A DNA stretch of 64,000 nt from Lithodes maja. Lineage: Eukaryota > Arthropoda > Malacostraca > Decapoda > Lithodidae. The notes beneath the pieces are model-generated. The model was not told the origin of the DNA. It made no database searches and saw nothing but the letters and a program-made list of their open reading frames with translations. A program made the position numbers and the translations under genes. Where the stretch lies: contig JBAKBP010006563.1 in assembly GCA_037953745.1 (NCBI GenBank), positions 45,055 through 109,054 of the forward strand, written 5' to 3'. Within the stretch, counting starts at the first letter, position 1, and every line of letters starts with the position of its first letter. This document shows positions 52,308 to 63,488 of the stretch, piece by piece.

Positions 52308-52618
52308 GATTGTGACTATTAATATTACGGTATTATGTTGGCAGGCAGTTCGGGGGCAGGGGGCTAGGAATCCTCCTCCTCTTGTAAAATTCACCTACTA
52401 GACGAGACGGAGTAAGGGGCGAGGGAACGTAAAAGTGGTCCCGAACCCTAAGAATTGGAACTTTAAATGTTGTTTCTGCTCGGTCTCTGTCTCGAGTCGG
52501 CCACCCTCAGCTATAGGGTATGTGCACGAGTACATACATACACACATACATACATACATACATATATGCATATATAGTAACATACATACATACATACATT
52601 CATACATGCTCACATTCA
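52308..52618. repeat. conserved retroposon motif and (CATA)n microsatellite
   Basis: CTGTCTCGAGTCGGCCACCC (52482-52501) is the inverse of the motif at 44501 and 54451. (CATA)n fills about 52530-52610. The sequence before 52480 is unrecognised. Confidence 0.6.
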
Positions 52619-54018
52619 ACCTGTCCCAAAGAAGGGTGACCGCTCTCAACCCTCCAACTATCGTCCAATTGCTCTCATCTCTTGTCTTTCTAAAGTTTTT
52701 GAAACTATTCTTGCTTCCAAATTTCTTAAGCATTTCTCTTCTCATAATCTGCTCTCAGATCGCCAGTATGGCTTCCTTAAGGGTCGCTCTACTGGTGATC
52801 TTTCATATCTTACTAACTCTTGGTCATCCTCCTTTCGTGAATTCGGTGAGACTTTTTCTATGACATATCGAAAGCCTTCGATAGAGTCTGGCACAAATCT
52901 TTAATTTCTAAACTACCCTCCTTCGGTTTCTATCCCTCCATCTGTGCCTTTGTCTCTAATTTCCTTTCCGGCCGTTCCATAGCCGCGGTTGTGGACGGCC
53001 ATTGTTCACTTCCTCACCCTATAAACTCCGGTGTTCCTCAGGGCTCTGTCCTATCTCCTATTCTCTTTCTAATTTTTATAAATGGTCTCCTCAACTGTAC
53101 CTCAATTCCCATCCATGCATACGCAGACGACTCAACCTTACACTACTCCATTAGTTTTTCAGAACGCCCCAGCCAGCAATCCCTCAATGACAAACGTAAT
53201 GAAGCCATAGAACTCTTTAAATTCTGATCTAAATACTATCTCCAATTGGGGCAGAGAAAACCTTGTTACCTTTAATGCTTCCAAAACCCAATTTCTCCAT
53301 CTATCTACCCGTAAGGAACTCCCAGCGGACTATCCCTTATTCTTCAACAATACAAAAATCAATCTTTCATCTTCTCGGCGTCTCCTTTTCTTCTGCTCTC
53401 AGTTGGAAAGACCATATTACCAGTCTTGCTAAGGCAGCCTCCCAGAAGCTGGGTGTGCTCAACCGCCTTAGGGGGTTCTTTTCCCCTGCACAGCTTCTTG
53501 CTCTGTACAGGGGCATAGTGCGTCCTTGTATTGAGTATTGTTCACATGTGTGGGGAGGTTCCTCTCACACCGCTCTCCTAGACAAAGTTGAAAGGAAGGC
53601 CTTTCGTATCATTAACTCCCGTCCACTCACCAACTCTCTGCAATCTCTCTCTCTCCGCTGCAATGTTGCATCTCTCTCGCTATTCTATCGCTACTATAAT
53701 AATCAGTGTTCCTCAGAGCTTTCCCAGTGTATACCACCTCCTTTACGTAGGGCACGTGGTACCCGTCTTACAACTCAATCCCAACCCTACTCTGTGCAAC
53801 TCTCCAACCCAAGAGTGAAACGTTACTCTTAAACTTTCTTCTGCTCAACAGCTGAGCTCTGGAACTCTTTCCCTCTTCCTATGACTTAAATTACTTCAAA
53901 CTCCGTGTGTCCAGGCATTTTGGCTCGAACGTCCCTTGATTTTGGCCCTGTCACTCTTTCAACTATGGGGGTGGCACTCGCTATAGGCAGTTCTGCCTTT
54001 TGCCTCCCTCAATAACAT
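52619..54018 (+). mobile_element. LINE-B copy 2 (5'-truncated, decayed)
   Basis: Starts at the edge of the (CATA)n tract inside the RT and runs to the family 3' end (ATAACATAG, then a T run at 54021). About 1.4 kb, same orientation as copy 1. It carries the RT, thumb, C-terminus and 3' UTR. Confidence 0.8.
52640..53890 (+). pseudogene. LINE-B reverse transcriptase (broken)
   Basis: In order but in several frames: LSDRQYGFLKGRSTGDL, DISKAFDRVWHKSLISKL, INSGVPQGSVLSPILFLIFI (about 53020-53080), AYADDSTLHYS (catalytic YADD, about 53119-53150), then RLRGFFSPAQLLALYRGIVR, EYCSHVWGGSSHTALLDKVE and the C-terminal AELWNSF-like end. The catalytic motifs are intact, but frameshifts near 52860, 53225, 53280-53400 and 53830 disrupt the protein. 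This copy is the clearest guide to the family. Confidence 0.8.
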
Positions 54019-54115
54019 AGATTTTTTTTTGGGAGGGGGCAATACTGCTGCTAGTCCTGTAATTTAATGTTAGAGTATCTTGTCAGCAGTGTACCAATCC
54101 CGCTAGTACAGTCCC

Positions 54116-54341
54116 TTAACCCCTTGAGAATTGTGACGCATTTTGACAGTTAATTCTGGCTATTACTAGACGATTTGTTTATATGTAAAGGAGGGATCTG
54201 CGTGAGTCAAAAGGTTAATTGATGTCGGCTTACCGGTACCCCTTTGATTGCTGGAGGTCCTTCTAAAAGCTTTATAAAATCGTTTAGTTAATAGATAGAC
54301 GAAACCGCTAAAACGCGTCATGATCCTCAAAGGGAGGTTAA
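54116..54341 (+). mobile_element. TTAA MITE, family 2
   Basis: TTAA 54116-54119 and 54338-54341. Ends TTAACCCCTTGAGAATTGTG and, on the other strand, TTAACCTCCCTTTGAGGATC, then GACGC on both sides. Inner TTACTAGACGATTT and AAATCGTTTAG arms. Confidence 0.85.
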
Positions 54342-55184
54342 AGTTGAGCTGCCCATTTGTATGTTAGTTTATGGATATCTATCTCTTTCTATATACTCTG
54401 GAACGTACCCCTTTTTTTATTAATTTATTTTATTTATTTATTTATTTTTGCTGGGGGTGGCCGACTCGAGACAGAGCCCAATTTACGATAATTCTGTACC
54501 AGGTGTTTGTGTGCATCGTTGTACCGTATGGCGTGACTCGTGGGTTCTTTAATATCACGCAAGTTGAATTGAACTTTAATAGTCTTTCATGTGCTACCTT
54601 AATTCCTCTCTGACTACTTCCTCCCCTTTATCTTTTATGAACGGTCTCCAGGCTTAATATATTTTGGGTGTCTATTTTCTTTCCACTTCCTCATCTTTAG
54701 TTACCATATTTTATTTTTGTTATCATAATGCTTAACTTTTCTCGATAATTTTTCATTTTTTCATGCTCTTGTTTCCTCTGTTATTTAACTTTTGCTATTC
54801 CTTAGTCGCCATTTTTAGTTTGTATTTGTTTTATCTTAGACATTTGTATTTTTCTGTCTCCCTGTTTTTACCACGGTACTTTTCTTCTCGTTTCTCTTTC
54901 TTATCTTACTTTTTTTAACGTTATTTTACCCTCCATTCCGTTTTTTCTCCTTAATATTTTCCAATTTTGTTTTCATTTATACATGTATATTTGTCTTCAA
55001 TTGCCCCCTTTTTAGTTGACCTATCGTGTATTTCTCCATTTACTTTGTTTGTGTTTTACCGATATCTTAGTTCGTCATGTGTAGGCCTACTGCGTTTAAT
55101 TGTTTTTTGTTTCTCCTATTTAGCCTCTCTCTCTCTGACACCCCTCTTCACTCTAATGTCAAGTCAAACAGCCTGATATGCTCC
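54342..55184. other. AT/pyrimidine-rich, no gene; (TTTA)n plus motif at 54410-54475
   Basis: 54418-54450 is TTTA-rich and leads to GGGGGTGGCCGACTCGAGAC (54453-), the third occurrence of this motif. The rest is T-rich without domains. Confidence 0.6.
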
Positions 55185-55725
55185 CCCCCCCCCCTCCCTT
55201 CTTCTTCACCTCTTTTCACTTCCTTCCTTCCCACTTCTCTTCCCTTCAAAAAAGAACTTCAAATGGTTAACGGAATGAGCAGAAACACCAATTCATTGAC
55301 AGCGTTTCGCAGATAGCCTTTTCAGGTCAGGTCACGATTAAGATGCTATCTGCGAACGTTGTCAATAAAGTGCTCCTCCTCATATGGTGTATATATTCAT
55401 TCTCTTCCCCCTTCCCCCCTCTCTCGTTTCCTACTTCATTCACTCCATCTCTTCCTCCTCCTCACTTCTGCCCTCTTCACCCTCTCTCCTCCCTCCCTCC
55501 TCCCTCCTTCCATTCTTCCTCTCTCTCTCTCCCCCCCCTCTCCTCCTCCTCCTCTTTCCTTCCCCTATCCCTCATTTACTCCTCCCTTCCCTTCCTCCCT
55601 CCCTCCCTCTCTTCTCTACCTCCACCTCCATCCCTTCCCTTCCCCCTCCTACTTCCTTCAATCTTTCTCTTTTCTCCCCTTCCATTCTCTCTTCTCTCCC
55701 TCCATTTCCTTCCTCTCGTACTTGG
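55185..55725. repeat. long pyrimidine-rich tract (CT/CCT-rich)
   Basis: Strong strand asymmetry, mainly C and T with CCCTCC and TCTCTC runs; densest at 55395-55720. Frames of 130-144 codons across it are Ser/Pro/Leu artefacts of composition. Confidence 0.9.
55296..55365. repeat. short inverted repeat (hairpin)
   Basis: TTGACAGCGTTTCGCAGATAG (55296-) and its near complement at 55345-55365 (GCTATCTGCGAACGTTGTCAA), separated by 28 bases. Confidence 0.7.
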
Positions 55726-55926
55726 TTGGCAACCCGTCTATGGGAACATAACTTAAGCAAAATACCGAAGGGCGGCGCTCTCATCGGTGCCACTTGCTGG
55801 TGGCGAACCGTACAATAGATGCGATAGATAGATAGATAGATACTCCACAAATACAAAATTGAAGCCATTGTACTTCAAACAATCAATTGAAAATATTTTC
55901 CCCATTGGCTAAACAATCTATTCTAG
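55726..55926. repeat. possible retroposon tail with (GATA)n
   Basis: CGATAGATAGATAGATAGAT at 55820-55841 follows a GC-richer stretch (GGGCGGCGCTCTC). A GATA tail also ends the RTE-like fragment at 18380. No coding similarity found. Confidence 0.4.
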
Positions 55927-56475
55927 GGGAGGTGTGGTGGAGTGGTCTTGCCACTGGCCTGGTAATCCAAAGGTCCCGGGTTCAAATCCCGATGTATCAA
56001 TGGGAAGATATTATTGGGATGAAATTTGTGCTGTACCTAGTATCAGTGCATTACCACAAGCCCACCGAAACGTCAATAAAATACCCTCATTGTTCCCTGA
56101 TTAAATAGCACTGTATGAATATTCCCATATTCAAAATATGCTTTTGGGGTGCAATGCCTGGTGAGTTATCTGCTCAACAGGTGGCGTTGTGTGTGTGTAA
56201 GTGTGAGAATCCGAGTGTAGGGGGTGAGACAGTGAAGCACGGGAACGAGGTTGCTTCAGAGATGGGGTCGTTTCGGGCCATGAGTGAGCACCGTGCCTCA
56301 TGTGAAGGCAAGATGGCAGGTGCTCGTTGTACTCTACGTGCTTCACATGTCTCACACCCTAGACTGGAACAAGACCTCACGGGCTTCACTGTTCATTGTA
56401 AAGCGGTGAATGTTAAGGCTCTCAGCCTATGCCCGAGAGGAAGTAAGTTGGGGAAAAAAAAAAAAAAAAAAAAAT
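55927..56475 (+). repeat. SINE-1 (tRNA-derived), copy 2
   Basis: TGGTGGAGTGG at 55935-55945 (A-box-like) and GGTTCAAATCC at 55979-55989 (B box). Body shared with 33555-34005. It ends with an A run (56455-56473). The head looks like a tRNA with a long variable spacing. About 545 bp, so it may be a composite. Confidence 0.8.
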
Positions 56476-56565
56476 ATAGATATAATGTTATAGTGTTTGC
56501 CATGATAAAGTAAGAAAACGAATCTGTCAATATGATTAAGCAGTTACAGGTACTTAAACTTTAGT

Positions 56566-56780
56566 AATAGACTACAGTAGATCTGGATTTGACACGAAAA
56601 TGTAATTTTGCAGTAAGGGACCCAACATCAGAGAACGAACCCCCAAGTTCGAACCTTGAAACCTCGAAAATATCACATTTCGCGGTTTCGAGGTTCGAAC
56701 TTGGGGGTTCGTTTTCCGATTTGGGGTCCCTTACTGCAAAGTTCCATTTTCGTGTCAAGTCCAAATCTACGGTAGTCTAT
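56566..56780. mobile_element. hairpin MITE with 8-bp TSD
   Basis: Flanked by ACTTTAGT (56558-56565 and 56781-56788). Almost a complete palindrome: ATAGACTACAGTAGATCTGG at the left against ATAGACTACCGTAGATTTGG on the other strand at the right, and GAACGAACCCCCAAGTTCGAA mirrored at the centre. Matching 67- and 75-codon frames on the two strands are a result of the palindrome. Confidence 0.85.
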
Positions 56781-56789
56781 ACTTTAGTT

Positions 56790-57110
56790 TATAGTATAGT
56801 GGATACAATTAATTAATATGACTAAAATCTTCTAAATTTAGACAGAATAAAACTACATCAGTTAACGTTTTCAGGTTAGGCAACCTCAAATTCAAAGGGT
56901 CAAAGAACTCTCCGTTGACCTTTTACTCCCAGATGTCCTTCCTTAGTTGAAGGAAATCGTCTAGTGTAAGCCAGACTAAAACATAACCGCATTAGTAAAT
57001 TGGGGCTGGGTGGGGTTCGATACCCGATATATCTGGGGGAGATATTATTGGGAGTATATTCGTACTGTACTTATTGTTAGTACTTCTTCACTAACCCTTC
57101 GTCACGCCAT
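56790..57110. repeat. degenerate MITE family 2 and SINE-1 scraps
   Basis: 56838-56990 contains GTCCTTCCTTAGTTGAAGG and AAATCGTCTAGTGTAAGCC, right-arm features of family 2. 57015-57060 (GGGGTTCGATACCCGATATA, GATATTATTGGGAG) resembles SINE-1 after its B box. Confidence 0.5.
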
Positions 57111-57149
57111 AATAATAATATTTATCTGTTGCCAATAGATTGTAATGTA

Positions 57150-57361
57150 TTAACCCGTTGAGGACCATGACGCAATTTAACAGTTTATTATTGGTATCAT
57201 TAGACGATTCTATACAGCTTAGGAATATCTGTGGGAATTAGAATGGTAAAGACTGTCTCAATCAACCCTCTGACTTCCATATGCCCTTCCTAATATAAAT
57301 ATAATCGTCTAATGTTAGCCAGAATAAACTGGCAAACCCTCCATAATCCTCAAGGGGTTAA
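57150..57361 (+). mobile_element. TTAA MITE, family 2
   Basis: TTAA 57150-57153 and 57358-57361. Ends TTAACCCGTTGAGGACCATG and, on the other strand, TTAACCCCTTGAGGATTATG. Arms ATTAGACGATT and AATCGTCTAAT. 212 bp. Confidence 0.9.
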
Positions 57362-58070
57362 TATCCCAAAACTTAATAGGCTACATGGGGTTTCCGGCGG
57401 CATCAGTATTAGTCTACATTGGTGGTGTGTCGTGTGAATGAGATAGTCTGGTGTTGAATATGGTATTGTGTGCCATGTACGGTACTGTATAAGAAGCTAT
57501 CATAACTATGATGGTGACGAGCAACCTTCCTGCACCTTCTGTTCTATTCTGTGTTGCCCTCCGGGCTTCAAATCCACAGGCTAGATAGAGAGAGTCTATG
57601 TTTGGAGGAAGATTGGAATATATATTTATCAACTACTATATCTAAAAACAAAAAAGGCTTCCTGGCAGTGAAAAAAGAGCCCCAATTCCAGCTGAGAGCC
57701 ACAGAAACTATCCCCATTGATCGTGGTGGATTAATAAATGGTGCCCACAGACCTAGAGCCGGCTGGACAGCCATAATCTAACTCCGAGCCAGAAATAGCC
57801 CAAGCGTCATCCAGGAAGCTCTCTAAAAATAGCCCGGTCTCGTATACAAATAGCCCAGCCTCGGATAAAAATATAGCCCCGTACTTTCATCCCTGACAAA
57901 ATATATATGGTGATGAAACGCGGAAGAAGAATATTTTTTAAAGTCTGGTCGATGTGCAACGGAAATGAGGCAAGTTGGATAGTATTATAGTCATATTGAT
58001 ATACTTATGATCGAAATTCATAACAAGGGTGATAACAGAAAACATTTAGACAAAGTGACTGAATGTTGAT
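57362..58070. other. no recognised feature
   Basis: Small frames without domains; three spaced AATAGCCC(A/C/G) motifs at 57793-57880. Confidence 0.55.
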
Positions 58071-58173
<103 letters not shown>

Positions 58174-58329
58174 CAGTTACTCAGTTACTTGTTCGTCAAG
58201 GGGAATCCACGCAATGCGAGCTAAGCTCATTATTATCGCGCCTCCTTAACTGGGAATGTATTGCGTGAAATGCATGTTAAGTGTTTTATGTACTGTTGGA
58301 ATGGCTGTGGATGTGTGTGTAGTCTGTAT

Positions 58330-58660
58330 TTAGCCAATTGGCGACATCGGAAACGAAGGCTTAGGGTGGATCTGTATGGTACCATTCTCACTATAGACAG
58401 TACCGTCTCGCCCGAAGGCTTAGGTAGCCATCAGCTTAGGTGAACCATATGATACCCATCTCGCCTTGTACCATTTTTGCCAACCCCAGATGGGACGTCA
58501 CAACGTCGTCCACTTATTCCAGGTACCTATTTACAGCTAGGTGAACTGAGGCTAACACATGAAAGGAGACAAGCCCAATTTGTCTCCGCCCGGCCGGGGA
58601 TTGAACCCCCGACCCCTCGTGTGTGAGACGAGAGCTCTACCTACTAGGCTACGGGCTGTG
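58330..58660 (-). repeat. SINE-2 (tRNA-Val-like head)
   Basis: The minus strand begins GCCCGTAGCCTAGTAGGTAG (complement of about 58641-58660). The anticodon arm CTCGT-CTCACAC-ACGAG would carry anticodon CAC. The T arm CGGGGGTTCAATCCCCG is well formed and GGGC closes the acceptor stem. It runs on into a body with CAGTTCACCTAGCTGTAAAT and AGGTACCTGG, so it is a SINE and not a free tRNA gene. The 3' end is uncertain. A (TG)n/(GA)n tract abuts it at 58660-58722. Confidence 0.7.
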
Positions 58661-58856
58661 TGTGTGTGTGTTTATGTATGTGTGTGAGAGAGAGAGAGAG
58701 AGTGAGTGAGTGAGTGAGTGAGTACGCCTAGATTACGTTAGGGCTGCGTACTTAATTGCGCTCAAAATATAGTGAAACAATCGGACGCACCAAACCAACG
58801 AAAATAGTTAGCCTTTCATAATGGACCAGTTAGCAGTGGAGTAGCCTACCTGGGAT

Positions 58857-59095
58857 TAAGGGGGAGTTTTTTTATGGACTCCTCCCTCATGTTTAGCCCC
58901 ATTTACTTAGAGATTTTAGAACGGTCACCCCATTAGTTTGGCGATTTTAAGACCTTTTGCTCCTTTTTTTTGTCAATGTCATGACCTTTCGTGCCATTTA
59001 CGTTTCGATATTTCCCTGGCGAGCGATAGCGGGCCTGCAATTTAGAAGTAATCGGCCGTCGGCCGCGACATTTTTCTACTGAAAAGCGGCCCATC
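58857..59095 (-). mobile_element. TTAA MITE, family 4 (half copy)
   Basis: TTAAGGGGGAGTTTTTTTAT at 58857, then CTCATGTTTAGCCCCATT, CCTGGCGAGCGATAGCGGGC and CGGCCGTCGGCCG; breaks off at about 59095. Confidence 0.7.
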
Positions 59096-59171
59096 TCTCC
59101 TTAACCTATGCCTCTCATGTTACGTTATCACCTATCCCATGCAAGAGTAGGGAAGGCATACTAATCCACCA

Positions 59172-59506
59172 TTAAGGGGAGGTTTGCAGTATGTTCCTTA
59201 GACCTCCATCAAGCTTAAAATTATACCCCCTAGACCCCCTCTCAAGATAAATTTGTACATTTTTCGCTAGAAAATGTCCCGGCCATAAGCCGGTACCTCT
59301 TAAATTACTGGCTCGCTATCGCTCGCCAGGAAAAAATCAACACCTAAATAGCACTAAAGGTCTAAAAAATTACAGAAATGGGGCGAAAGTTCTTAACATC
59401 ACCAAACTAATGGGGCGAACGTCTAAAAATATCAAAATTAATGTGTCTAAATATGAGGGAGAAAGGGGTCCAGAAAAAAATCCCTCGAGTGGAAATCTCC
59501 CCTTAA
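59172..59506 (+). mobile_element. TTAA MITE, family 4
   Basis: TTAA 59172-59175 and 59503-59506. Ends TTAAGGGGAGGTTTGCAG and, on the other strand, TTAAGGGGAGATTTCCAC. 335 bp with GGCTCGCTATCGCTCGCC inside. Confidence 0.9.
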
Positions 59507-59586
59507 TTATTCAAACAATGGCTATAATTGTTTGGCCCGACTATTTTCCGACTAACTATATTTTGACTAATCTGGAATGCGCGGAC

Positions 59587-59654
59587 TTAAGGGGGGATGA
59601 GCGGATTTTTTTTCTTTCTTGTATTATGTTAGTTTCCTCCCTTAACCTTAAAGC

Positions 59655-59694
<40 letters not shown>

Positions 59695-59968
59695 TAAAAA
59701 TAACACCCCCCCCCCCCCCCTTTCAAGATAAATTTGTAAAAAAAAAATTGATTGAAAAATATCCCGCCCGGTGGCTAGTATATTACATGCTCGCTATCAT
59801 TCGCCAGGAAAACAATCGACACCTAAATAATGAAAGGTCCTAATATTGACAAATAAATTGGGGGAAAGGTCTTAAAATCGCCAAACTAGGCTAATGGGTC
59901 AAACGTCTTTAAATCTGAAAACCAATGGGGCTAAATATGAGAGAACCCCCCCCCCCCCTCCCCCTTAA
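59587..59968 (+). mobile_element. TTAA MITE, family 4, with A- and C-run expansions
   Basis: TTAA 59587-59590 and 59965-59968. TTAGTTTCCTCCCTTAACC is followed by an A run of about 34 (59657-59690), then a C run. CTCGCTATCATTCGCCAGG and ATGGGGCTAAATATGAGAG confirm the family. Confidence 0.8.
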
Positions 59969-60076
59969 TCTGTGTAGGTCTGGGCATCGTTGATAATTAG
60001 TATTTAAGTGTATTAATCATTAGTTAGTTGATAGTCCGGTGTCTGGGGCTTGGGTGGAGTTTTGGTCTTTCTGACT

Positions 60077-60398
60077 TTAAGGGGAGATTTCCACTTGAGG
60101 GATTTTTTCTGGACCTCTTTCTCCCTCATGTTTAGCCCCAATGCTTTTAAGATTTGGAGATAAGTTAGGCGATCTTAAGAACTTTCGCCCAATTTCTGTC
60201 AGTTTTAAGACTGTTCGTGCAATTTAGGTGTATTTTTTCCTGGCGAGCGATAGCGAGCCTGTAATTTAAGAGGAACCGGCCTTCGGCTGGGAAATTTTTC
60301 TACCGAAAAATGTACAAATTTATCTTGAAAGGGGGTCTAGGGGGTATAGTTTTTAGCTTGATAGAGGTCTAGGGAACAACCTAAAAACCTCCCCTTAA
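60077..60398 (-). mobile_element. TTAA MITE, family 4
   Basis: TTAA 60077-60080 and 60395-60398, opposite orientation to the two before it. TTAAGGGGAGATTTCCAC at the left, CCTGGCGAGCGATAGCGAGC and ACCTCCCCTTAA at the right. 322 bp. Confidence 0.9.
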
Positions 60399-60451
60399 GA
60401 TTAGCAGAAGTAGAAGTGGCTGAACTAACTTTGAGATTGCGGTTTCTCATC

Positions 60452-60487
60452 TCTCTCTCTCTCGCTCTCTCTCTCTCTCGCTCTCCC
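60452..60487. repeat. CT/CG microsatellite, left flank of CR1/L2 copy 3
   Basis: CTCTCTCTCTCTCGCTCTCT, the same motif mix as at 63281-63486, now split by the LINE. Confidence 0.85.
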
Positions 60488-63284
60488 GTCTTAATGTCAA
60501 AACCTCAAATTGCGAATATAGACATATCTTACGTACTATTAAATAATAAACGAGGAACTAAAATAACACTAGCTTTATTATACAGACCCCCATCTCAATC
60601 AGTGCAAACTGACAGTGAAATTTATGAACAAATTGCAGAAATAACTAACATACAAGATACCGTAATTCTTGGCGATTTCAACTTACCCGTGACTAAATGG
60701 GGCGATATTCTTACTTCACACTCTGGACACGACCTCTATGCTAACTTGCAAGAGAGTTCACTTTTTCAATTTGTACAATCTCCGACCCGTGGTAATAATG
60801 TGCTTGACCTTGTACTCGCAACAAAAGAAGAATTAATAGAGAATTTGAATGTTGGTGATGAATTCAGTAACAGCGACCATCGTACGATAACTTTCACTTT
60901 AAAGTTTACTAGTAACAAATCAAATAGCAGCATTGAGAAAGTCCCTAATTTCAAGAAAGCAAATTTTCATAAACTTAAATCAAAACTTAAAGAAACTGAC
61001 TGGAGCTTTCTGACTAACAATAACGACATAAATACATCTTGGGAGTGTTTCACAACCACTTACCTTAAGGCAGTGCAAGACTGCATACCATCGAAAATAC
61101 GGCGTCCAGGCCAAAATGATAAGCCCAAATGGTGGAATAAAGATATTTCAGACTGTCTGCTTGCTAAAAAATTTGCTAATGATAGATTAAAATCCTCACA
61201 AAATGACGAAGAACGGGTGAAATTTGTAGAGCTACGACGCAAAGCCAAAAAGTTAATTAAGCAAAGTAAAAAGACCCTGGAGTTACATGTTGCGAATCAA
61301 AGTAAAACAAACTCGAAAGAATTCTATAGTTATATCAGAAAGAAAAAAGTAGTTACTTCAACTGTTGGACCGTTAGTCGATGAAAATGGAGAATACACCA
61401 AAGACGAAGTACAAATGAGTAATGCCCTCAATACCTTCTTTGCATCAGTTTTTACAACCGAAGACCTCAGTGATATCCCTACACCATCGCCGATTCAGAT
61501 TGATAATTCAGATGTTCTAAGCAATATCACCGTTACAGAGAGAGAAGTATTGAATTGTTTAGATAAACTCAAGGTAAATAAAACGCCTGGACCTGATACA
61601 ATCTCACCTAGAGTTCTAAAGGAAGCTAAGGATGAGCTCTCCAAACCACTGACATTGCTATTCAATGAATCCTTGCAGTCTGGGACTATGCCTGATCAGT
61701 GGAAGCTAGCCAACGTAACACCGATATTAAAAAAAGGCAGCAAATCCCTACCCAGTAACTATCGTCCAATTAGCTTAACATCAATTGTATGTAAAATGCT
61801 AGAAACGGTCATAAGAGACAGACTCGTAAATCACTTAGAGGCAAATAACTTACTTAAAGATACTCAACACGGCTTTCGTAAAAAACGTTCCTGTTTAACA
61901 AACCTCTTAGACTTCTTCCACGATATCTTCAACCTCTACGATGAGAGTAAAGCTGTAGATATTATATACCTTGATTTTCAAAAGGCCTTTGACAAAGTTC
62001 CCCACAAACGATTACTGCTAAAACTAAAAGCGCATGGAATACAAGACGGTGTGTTGAAATGGATAGAAAATTGGCTCAGCGACAGAAAGCAAAGAGTAGT
62101 CATAAACGGTAAGGCATCTAAATGGACCAATGTAAGTAGTGGGGTACCCCAGGGATCGGTACTAGGACCAATTCTCTTTCTAATTTACATCAACGACATA
62201 GATGAGGGTCTCACCTATACAGTCTCGAAATTTGCTGACGATACAAAAATTGCAAATAGCGTACTCTCAAAAGAACAAGTTGACGATATGCAACACAATC
62301 TAGATAAATTGTCATGTTGGGCCCAAATTTGGCAAATGAGTTTCAATGCGGATAAATGTAAAGTACTACATATCGGATACCTAAATGAGAAAGCAAACTA
62401 TTCGATGAATGGCACTCAGCTTAAGAATGTAAACAAAGAAACCGATCTGGGAGTAACAATATCGAGTAACCTAAAACCGAGTCAACAATGTTCAGAAGTT
62501 GTTAAGAAGGCAAACAAAATAATTGGCTTTATAGGCAGGTCATTTGAGCATAAATCCAAAGATGTTATCCTAACCCTTTACAATTCCTTAGTCCGCCCTC
62601 TTCTGGAATACTGCGTTCAATCCTGGTGCCCTTATTACCAAAAAGATATAAACAAGCTAGAACGAGTTCAACGTAGAGTTACCAAAATGATACCTAGCCT
62701 AAAGAACAAACCATACGAAGAGCGTCTTAGAGAATTAAATCTATTTCCTTTAACCCAGCGCAGATTAAGAGGCGACTTAATTCAAGTGTTCAAAATCATC
62801 AAAGGCATCGACAATATGAACTGTAGTAAGTACTTCACTATCGACCAATCTAATTACACGCGGGGAAACGGTTGCAAAATTATTGGTAAATCTTTTAACT
62901 CACACGAATCTAAGAATTTCTTCTTCAATCGAGTTGTCAACTTGTGGAATGGGCTTCCCCGAGACGTTATAGACTGCAGCACCGTTGATTCATTTAAACT
63001 CCGCTTAGACAAATATCTCTCATCAAACCCGCGACTGACTGCGTTTGTAAATGAATAACTTTATTGTATACCCCCCTCAGTTACTAACCCATCTGTCCCC
63101 TACTAACTTCCTAATCCTGCCACGGACATTAGTTCTAGGGCAGTAGTTCCCTTTCCAATGTTCCCTTACCCACTCTAAACCACTGTTTGGACACTTGATC
63201 CTCAGTGTTTTGGAGGACAAGCAGCCTAGAAGGGTCACTAGATATGTTGTTGCTTGATTTCCTTTGTACTCCTTTGTACTCTCT
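60488..63284 (+). mobile_element. CR1/L2-like LINE copy 3 (5'-truncated)
   Basis: Begins within the endonuclease (equivalent to residue 106 of copy 1) and ends with two TTTGTACTCC units at about 63262-63284. CT/CG microsatellite on both sides. 3' UTR nearly identical to copies 1 and 2. Confidence 0.9.
60493..63058 (+). CDS. CR1/L2-like ORF2, truncated endonuclease and full reverse transcriptase
   Basis: The open frame reaches back to 60416, but codons before about 60490 are microsatellite (SLSLALSLS). Native sequence starts at MSKPQIANIDISYVL. It retains GDFNLPVTKW and SDHRTI of the endonuclease, lacks the N-terminal N and E active-site blocks, and has the whole RT with YLDFQKAFD, GVPQGSVLGP and FADDTKIA, and the full C-terminus. 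It keeps 855 native codons without a stop. It cannot work alone because the endonuclease is cut. Confidence 0.88.
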
Positions 63285-63321
63285 CTCTCGCTCTCGCTCT
63301 CTCTCTCGCTCTCTCTCGCTC

Positions 63322-63353
<32 letters not shown>

Positions 63354-63437
63354 GCTCTCTCTCTCGCTCGCTCCTCGCTCGCATCTCGCTCGCTCTCGCT
63401 CGCTTCGCTCTCTTTCTCTCTCTTCTCTCTCTCTCTT

Positions 63438-63486
<49 letters not shown>
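63281..63486. repeat. CT/CG microsatellite, right flank of CR1/L2 copy 3
   Basis: Alternating CTCTCT and CTCG runs, pure CT at the end. The ORFs across it (Ser/Leu or Arg/Glu repeats) are artefacts. Confidence 0.95.

Positions 63487-63488
<2 letters not shown>

Noticed and set aside
55343..55868. 130-144-codon Ser/Pro-rich frames
   Set aside because: Low-complexity pyrimidine tract; all three frames are open on one strand.
55927..56000. Functional tRNA gene
   Set aside because: A- and B-box-like motifs only; same head and body occur at 33555-34005, so it is a dispersed SINE.
56561..56816. Conserved protein encoded on both strands
   Set aside because: The similar 67- and 75-codon frames are the two arms of a palindrome.
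58598..58660. Functional tRNA-Val gene
   Set aside because: Anticodon and T arms look good, but the sequence runs on into a SINE body and the acceptor and D arms are imperfect.
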